Shown in pieces: positions 60,219 through 62,467 of a stretch of 62,467 bases of DNA (position 1 is its first letter; each line of letters begins with the position of its first letter). The notes under the pieces were generated by a model that saw nothing but the letters and a program-made list of their open reading frames with translations, was not told the origin of the DNA and searched no databases. The DNA is from Nitrospirota bacterium. Its GTDB lineage: Bacteria; Nitrospirota; Thermodesulfovibrionia; Thermodesulfovibrionales; JdFR-85. Location of the stretch: NCBI GenBank assembly GCA_015492645.1, contig WGER01000072.1, positions 1-62,467 on the forward strand. Direction: 5' to 3'. Made by a program: the position numbers and the translations under genes.

Positions 60219-61625
60219 CTATGCAGCCTGGGTGGCCACCTCAGTGGCCCCTTCTGTAGGTCTTTTCATGGTCATCAGTATGTTGTAGATAAAGATGAGG
60301 ATACCCACGAAGTAGATTAAACCTCCAAGGAACCTGATCTTCCAGTAGGGATAAAGGGCGGCAATGGAGTCAAGCACTGAGTAGGTGAGTGAACCATCAG
60401 GATTTGTTGCCTTCCACATGGCGCCCTGCTGTATCCCGCCAATCCACATCGTAACAGTATACACCAACTGACCGATCAGGACAATCCAGAAACTCACATT
60501 TGCCAGTTTAACGCTGTGTATCTCACGGCCGTAGAGTTTTGGAATCATGTAGTAAAATGATGCCGCAATGGTCATGGTAACCCAGCCCATCGTACCCATA
60601 TGGACATGGCCGATGACCCAGTCCGTGTAATGGAAAAAGGCGGTAAGGGTCCTCAGTGCCTGGGTTGGACCCTGTATGGTCTGGAGTCCATAGAATGTAA
60701 TCCCCATGATAAAGAACTTCGTCAGATAATTTGTCCTCATCATATCCCAGTTGCCCTGCATCGTCATGTAACCGTTTACCACAGAGCCCCATGAAGGTGC
60801 AATCAGAAAGATACTGAAGGCAAGCCCAACGGTCTGTATCCACTCAGGCAGGGGTGTAAGCATCAGGTGGTGGGCCCCTGTCCAGAGATATGCAAAGGCC
60901 AGGGACCAGAAGGATATTATTGAGAGTCTGTGACTGTAAATAGGGAGTCCTGTGGCCTTAGGCAGAAAGTAGTAGAACATCGCAAGAATGGGGAAGGTGA
61001 AGATGAATCCAACCACGTTATGTCCATACCACCACTGGATATTTGCATCATTTACACCTGAATATACGGTGTATGACTTTGTGAGACTTACCGGTATCTC
61101 AAGGTTATTCAGGATATACAGAATTGCCACAGCCACTGTCATGCCAAGGATATACCAGAGTGAGATATACATCTGTTTCTCCTGCCTCTTGATCAGGGTT
61201 CCAAAGACATTGATTGCAAATACCACCCACATAATTACCACACCCAGATCAAGGGGCCACTCCAGTTCTGCATACTCCTTTGAGGTGTTCATCCCTGCAA
61301 AAAGGCTGAGTGCTGCAAGGGCAATGGCCAGATTGAATAAAACAACATGGAATTTTGCGAGCCCAGGAAAGGCGAGAGGTGTTCTCGTAAGCCTCTGGAG
61401 CATGTAATAGGAGCAGGCAAAGATACCAGCAAGCCCAAAGCCAAGACCAAGTCCGTTTGTGTGAACTACTCTCAATCTGCCAAACGAGAGCCAGGGGGTC
61501 AGATTCAGTTTGGGATAGAACATCTCAACTGCAATCCACAACCCAACTAACAACCCGACCACGAGCCAGAAAAGGGCACTCACTGCAAAACCCTTTACAG
61601 CCCAATCATCATACTTGGTTTCCAT
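60219..61625 (-). CDS. ccoN: cbb3 cytochrome oxidase catalytic subunit I
   Basis: 468 residues, 12 membrane helices. Heme and copper ligands fall in RVVHTNGLGLGFG, WWYGHNVVGFIFT (Tyr-His active site), THHLM-type GAHHLM and HVHMGTMGWVTM. It reduces oxygen to water at very low oxygen levels and pumps protons. Ribosome site GTAGGAGGGGAGGG. First gene of ccoNOQP; a promoter and a leader hairpin lie upstream. Confidence 0.97.
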   Translation of the reverse strand: METKYDDWAVKGFAVSALFWLVVGLLVGLWIAVEMFYPKLNLTPWLSFGRLRVVHTNGLGLGFGLAGIFACSYYMLQRLTRTPLAFPGLAKFHVVLFNLAIALAALSLFAGMNTSKEYAELEWPLDLGVVIMWVVFAINVFGTLIKRQEKQMYISLWYILGMTVAVAILYILNNLEIPVSLTKSYTVYSGVNDANIQWWYGHNVVGFIFTFPILAMFYYFLPKATGLPIYSHRLSIISFWSLAFAYLWTGAHHLMLTPLPEWIQTVGLAFSIFLIAPSWGSVVNGYMTMQGNWDMMRTNYLTKFFIMGITFYGLQTIQGPTQALRTLTAFFHYTDWVIGHVHMGTMGWVTMTIAASFYYMIPKLYGREIHSVKLANVSFWIVLIGQLVYTVTMWIGGIQQGAMWKATNPDGSLTYSVLDSIAALYPYWKIRFLGGLIYFVGILIFIYNILMTMKRPTEGATEVATQAA

Positions 61626-61641
61626 CCCTCCCCTCCTACGG

Positions 61642-61668
61642 GAGAAAATCAGGCCTCCGAAGGAGGCA
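61642..61668 (-). promoter_or_regulatory. Leader hairpin of the ccoNOQP mRNA
   Basis: On the minus strand GCCTCC and GGAGGC pair around TTC, between the -10 box and the ribosome site. It may protect the 5' end. Confidence 0.4.
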
Positions 61669-61678
61669 ATCTGGATTA

Positions 61679-61708
61679 ATTTTATCCTATTTTTTTGGAA
61701 AAGGTCAA
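61679..61708 (-). promoter_or_regulatory. Sigma-70 promoter for ccoNOQP
   Basis: On the minus strand TTGACC (61708-61703) and TAAAAT (61684-61679) are 18 bases apart. No clear FNR-type TTGAT-N4-ATCAA box was found. Confidence 0.6.
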
Positions 61709-61783
61709 CCCTTCTTCAAAGTAATCCTGCAACTCCAAAACAACCCTGATTTTAAAATAAAAAGTTGTTTTTTATAATTTTGC

Positions 61784-61812
61784 TTGACTTTTGCCATGTT
61801 AAAGGGTATAAT
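61784..61812 (+). promoter_or_regulatory. Strong sigma-70 promoter of the cold-shock gene
   Basis: TTGACT (61784-61789) and a perfect TATAAT (61807-61812) are exactly 17 bases apart. The leader to the ATG is about 45 bases. Confidence 0.8.
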
Positions 61813-61863
61813 AAGGCTACCTGGATTTTTCAGGTGAAGCATCAGAAAGGAGGCATTAGCAGC

Positions 61864-62070
61864 ATGTCGTATGAAGGCAAGGTGAAGTGGTTCAACGAGA
61901 CGAAGGGTTATGGCTTCATCCAGAGGGATGACGGTCAGGACTTCTTCGTACACTACACTGCAATTCAGGGTAATGGTTTCAGGACCCTGAGCGAAGGTCA
62001 GAGGGTTTCTTTTGATGTGGTAGAGAGTGAGAAAGGACCGAAGGCTACCAATGTAGTGAAACTGGATTAG
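61864..62070 (+). CDS. Cold-shock domain protein (CspA family)
   Basis: 68 residues from the ATG at 61864, which follows AAAGGAGGCATTAGC; the frame is open further upstream but the preceding part is not part of the domain. [20 protein letters not shown] and [15 protein letters not shown] contain the RNP1 and RNP2 motifs (KGYGFIQ; DFFVHY). A single-stranded RNA/DNA-binding chaperone of the cytoplasm. Monocistronic, with its own promoter and a hairpin at the end. Confidence 0.97.
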   Translation: MSYEGKVKWFNETKGYGFIQRDDGQDFFVHYTAIQGNGFRTLSEGQRVSFDVVESEKGPKATNVVKLD

Positions 62071-62079
62071 GAACCTAAA

Positions 62080-62102
62080 TGGGCCTGCTTCTGGCAGGCC
62101 CA
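62080..62102 (+). terminator. Hairpin terminator after the cold-shock gene
   Basis: TGGGCCTGC and GCAGGCCCA pair perfectly around 5 bases, 9 bases after the stop. The following sequence is AT-rich but lacks a clean T run. Confidence 0.65.
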
Positions 62103-62171
62103 ATAAATACACACCTAAACAGGCCCTCCAGACTCAGTAACATCCGAATTCTAAATATGATTTTTATCACA

Positions 62172-62336
62172 TCTATCCAAAACAGGATTGAGGCACAGGT
62201 ATGCCTAAAAACAGAGGTCAGAAGTCTGAAGTCAGAGGTCAGAAGACTAAGGAAAAAATCCGATTCTGACCTCTGATATCCGACCTCTGCTATTCGGCAC
62301 ACCGCCTGTGTATACTATCGGAGGCTATTTTGATAA
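62172..62336. mobile_element. Palindromic MITE-like element, copy 2
   Basis: Nearly identical to 42341-42509 apart from a 3-base deletion (CACAGGTATGCC against CACAGGCGGTATGCC), one other single-base deletion and changes at the ends (CTATCCAAAA at the left, TATTTTGATA at the right). Both copies are preceded by TCACATCT. It lies directly upstream of an IS110-type transposase start. Confidence 0.75.
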
Positions 62337-62347
62337 CATGAAAAAGT

Positions 62348-62404
62348 TGTGTACCTCATAGTTAAGGTGGTATAACTTAAAAATACTTCATAAGGAGGTA
62401 CACA
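62348..62404 (+). promoter_or_regulatory. Inverted repeat that can hide the transposase ribosome site
   Basis: TGTGTACCTC (62348-62357) and GAGGTACACA (62395-62404) pair perfectly. The second arm covers most of the AAGGAGG Shine-Dalgarno of the transposase, so the mRNA could fold to limit translation. Confidence 0.55.
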
Positions 62405-62406
62405 GA

Positions 62407-62467
62407 ATGAAGTATATTGGGATTGACTATCACAAGAGATATTTGGTCAGCAGTGAATTTTTATAAT
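62407..62467 (+). pseudogene. IS110-type transposase, first codons only
   Basis: ATG at 62407 with AAGGAGG upstream encodes MKYIGIDYHKRYLVSSEFL then TAA. MKYIGIDYHKRY is the typical start of IS110/IS1111 DEDD transposases, with the first catalytic Asp in GIDYHK. The frame closes after 19 residues at the window edge, so it is either a truncated copy or an artefact of a sequence end inside a repeated element. Confidence 0.6.

Noticed and set aside
61765-61863. N-terminal extension of the cold-shock protein
   Set aside because: It would begin upstream of the promoter -10 box, and the ATG at 61864 has a proper ribosome site.
62079-62302. Short frames over the second MITE-like element
   Set aside because: They translate the palindrome on both strands and have no family features.

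Overview
The window looks like part of a chromosome (probably a contig ending in mobile DNA) from a Gram-negative bacterium rich in sigma-54 regulation. It carries an RlpA lipoprotein, a YejM-like membrane protein, a cbb3 oxidase, three NtrC-type activators with partner kinases, and two proteins with a periplasmic CxxCH heme motif. Arg codons are mostly AGG/AGA. The gene set fits Nitrospirota or Desulfobacterota; this is inference, because no rRNA or other decisive marker is present.

Left part (1-8.2 kb): a cut-off adenine methyltransferase with a small helix-turn-helix gene; a repeat-rich gap; a four-gene minus-strand operon (corrinoid protein, MtaA/UroD-like protein, GAF kinase, sigma-54 activator); an orphan heme-c/HAMP/GAF sensor; and miaA. 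Next comes the translation operon thrS-infC-rpmI-rplT-pheS (8.3-12.4 kb), with infC starting at ATA and no pheT. It runs straight into a heme-c histidine kinase and an NtrC activator. Just downstream lie an inverted repeat and a good -24/-12 promoter, then an operon with a large YeiH-family putative sulfate exporter and four small proteins (16-18.7 kb), two of which are preceded by perfect hairpins.

Middle (18.7-35 kb): a minus operon of a 28-residue bS22/mS38-like ribosomal protein, a coiled-coil protein, an alpha/beta hydrolase and a diguanylate cyclase; a SAM-cycle group metK-ahcY-rlmN; acs; a 600-base repeat region with three 12-bp hairpins of one design but different sequence; a TauE/SafE permease; a CRP/CBS/DUF294 protein with a degenerate nucleotidyltransferase motif; and a CbrX-CbrA-CbrB-like set (small membrane protein, SSS-transporter/kinase fusion, sigma-54 activator).

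Right (35-62 kb): zwf-pgl-glycosyltransferase; a CopD-like membrane protein; a minus operon of TetR regulator, glycerate kinase, MPG-phosphatase-like HAD protein and archaemetzincin; a palindromic MITE-like element; hslV-hslU-rlpA-fmdE-argB; ccoS, a methyltransferase, DedA and YejM-like genes; trmFO-rpmA-rplU; and the cbb3 locus ccoNOQP, ccoG, FixH and ccoI with a TauE/SafE partner. The cbb3 locus is interrupted by a decayed DUF559 gene between direct repeats and a broken vapBC module. The window ends with a cold-shock gene, a second copy of the MITE-like element and the first codons of an IS110-type transposase.

Functionally the window joins core translation and SAM metabolism with a strong signalling layer (three two-component pairs, one diguanylate cyclase, one orphan heme sensor) and microaerobic respiration. 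No tRNA, rRNA or CRISPR array was seen.
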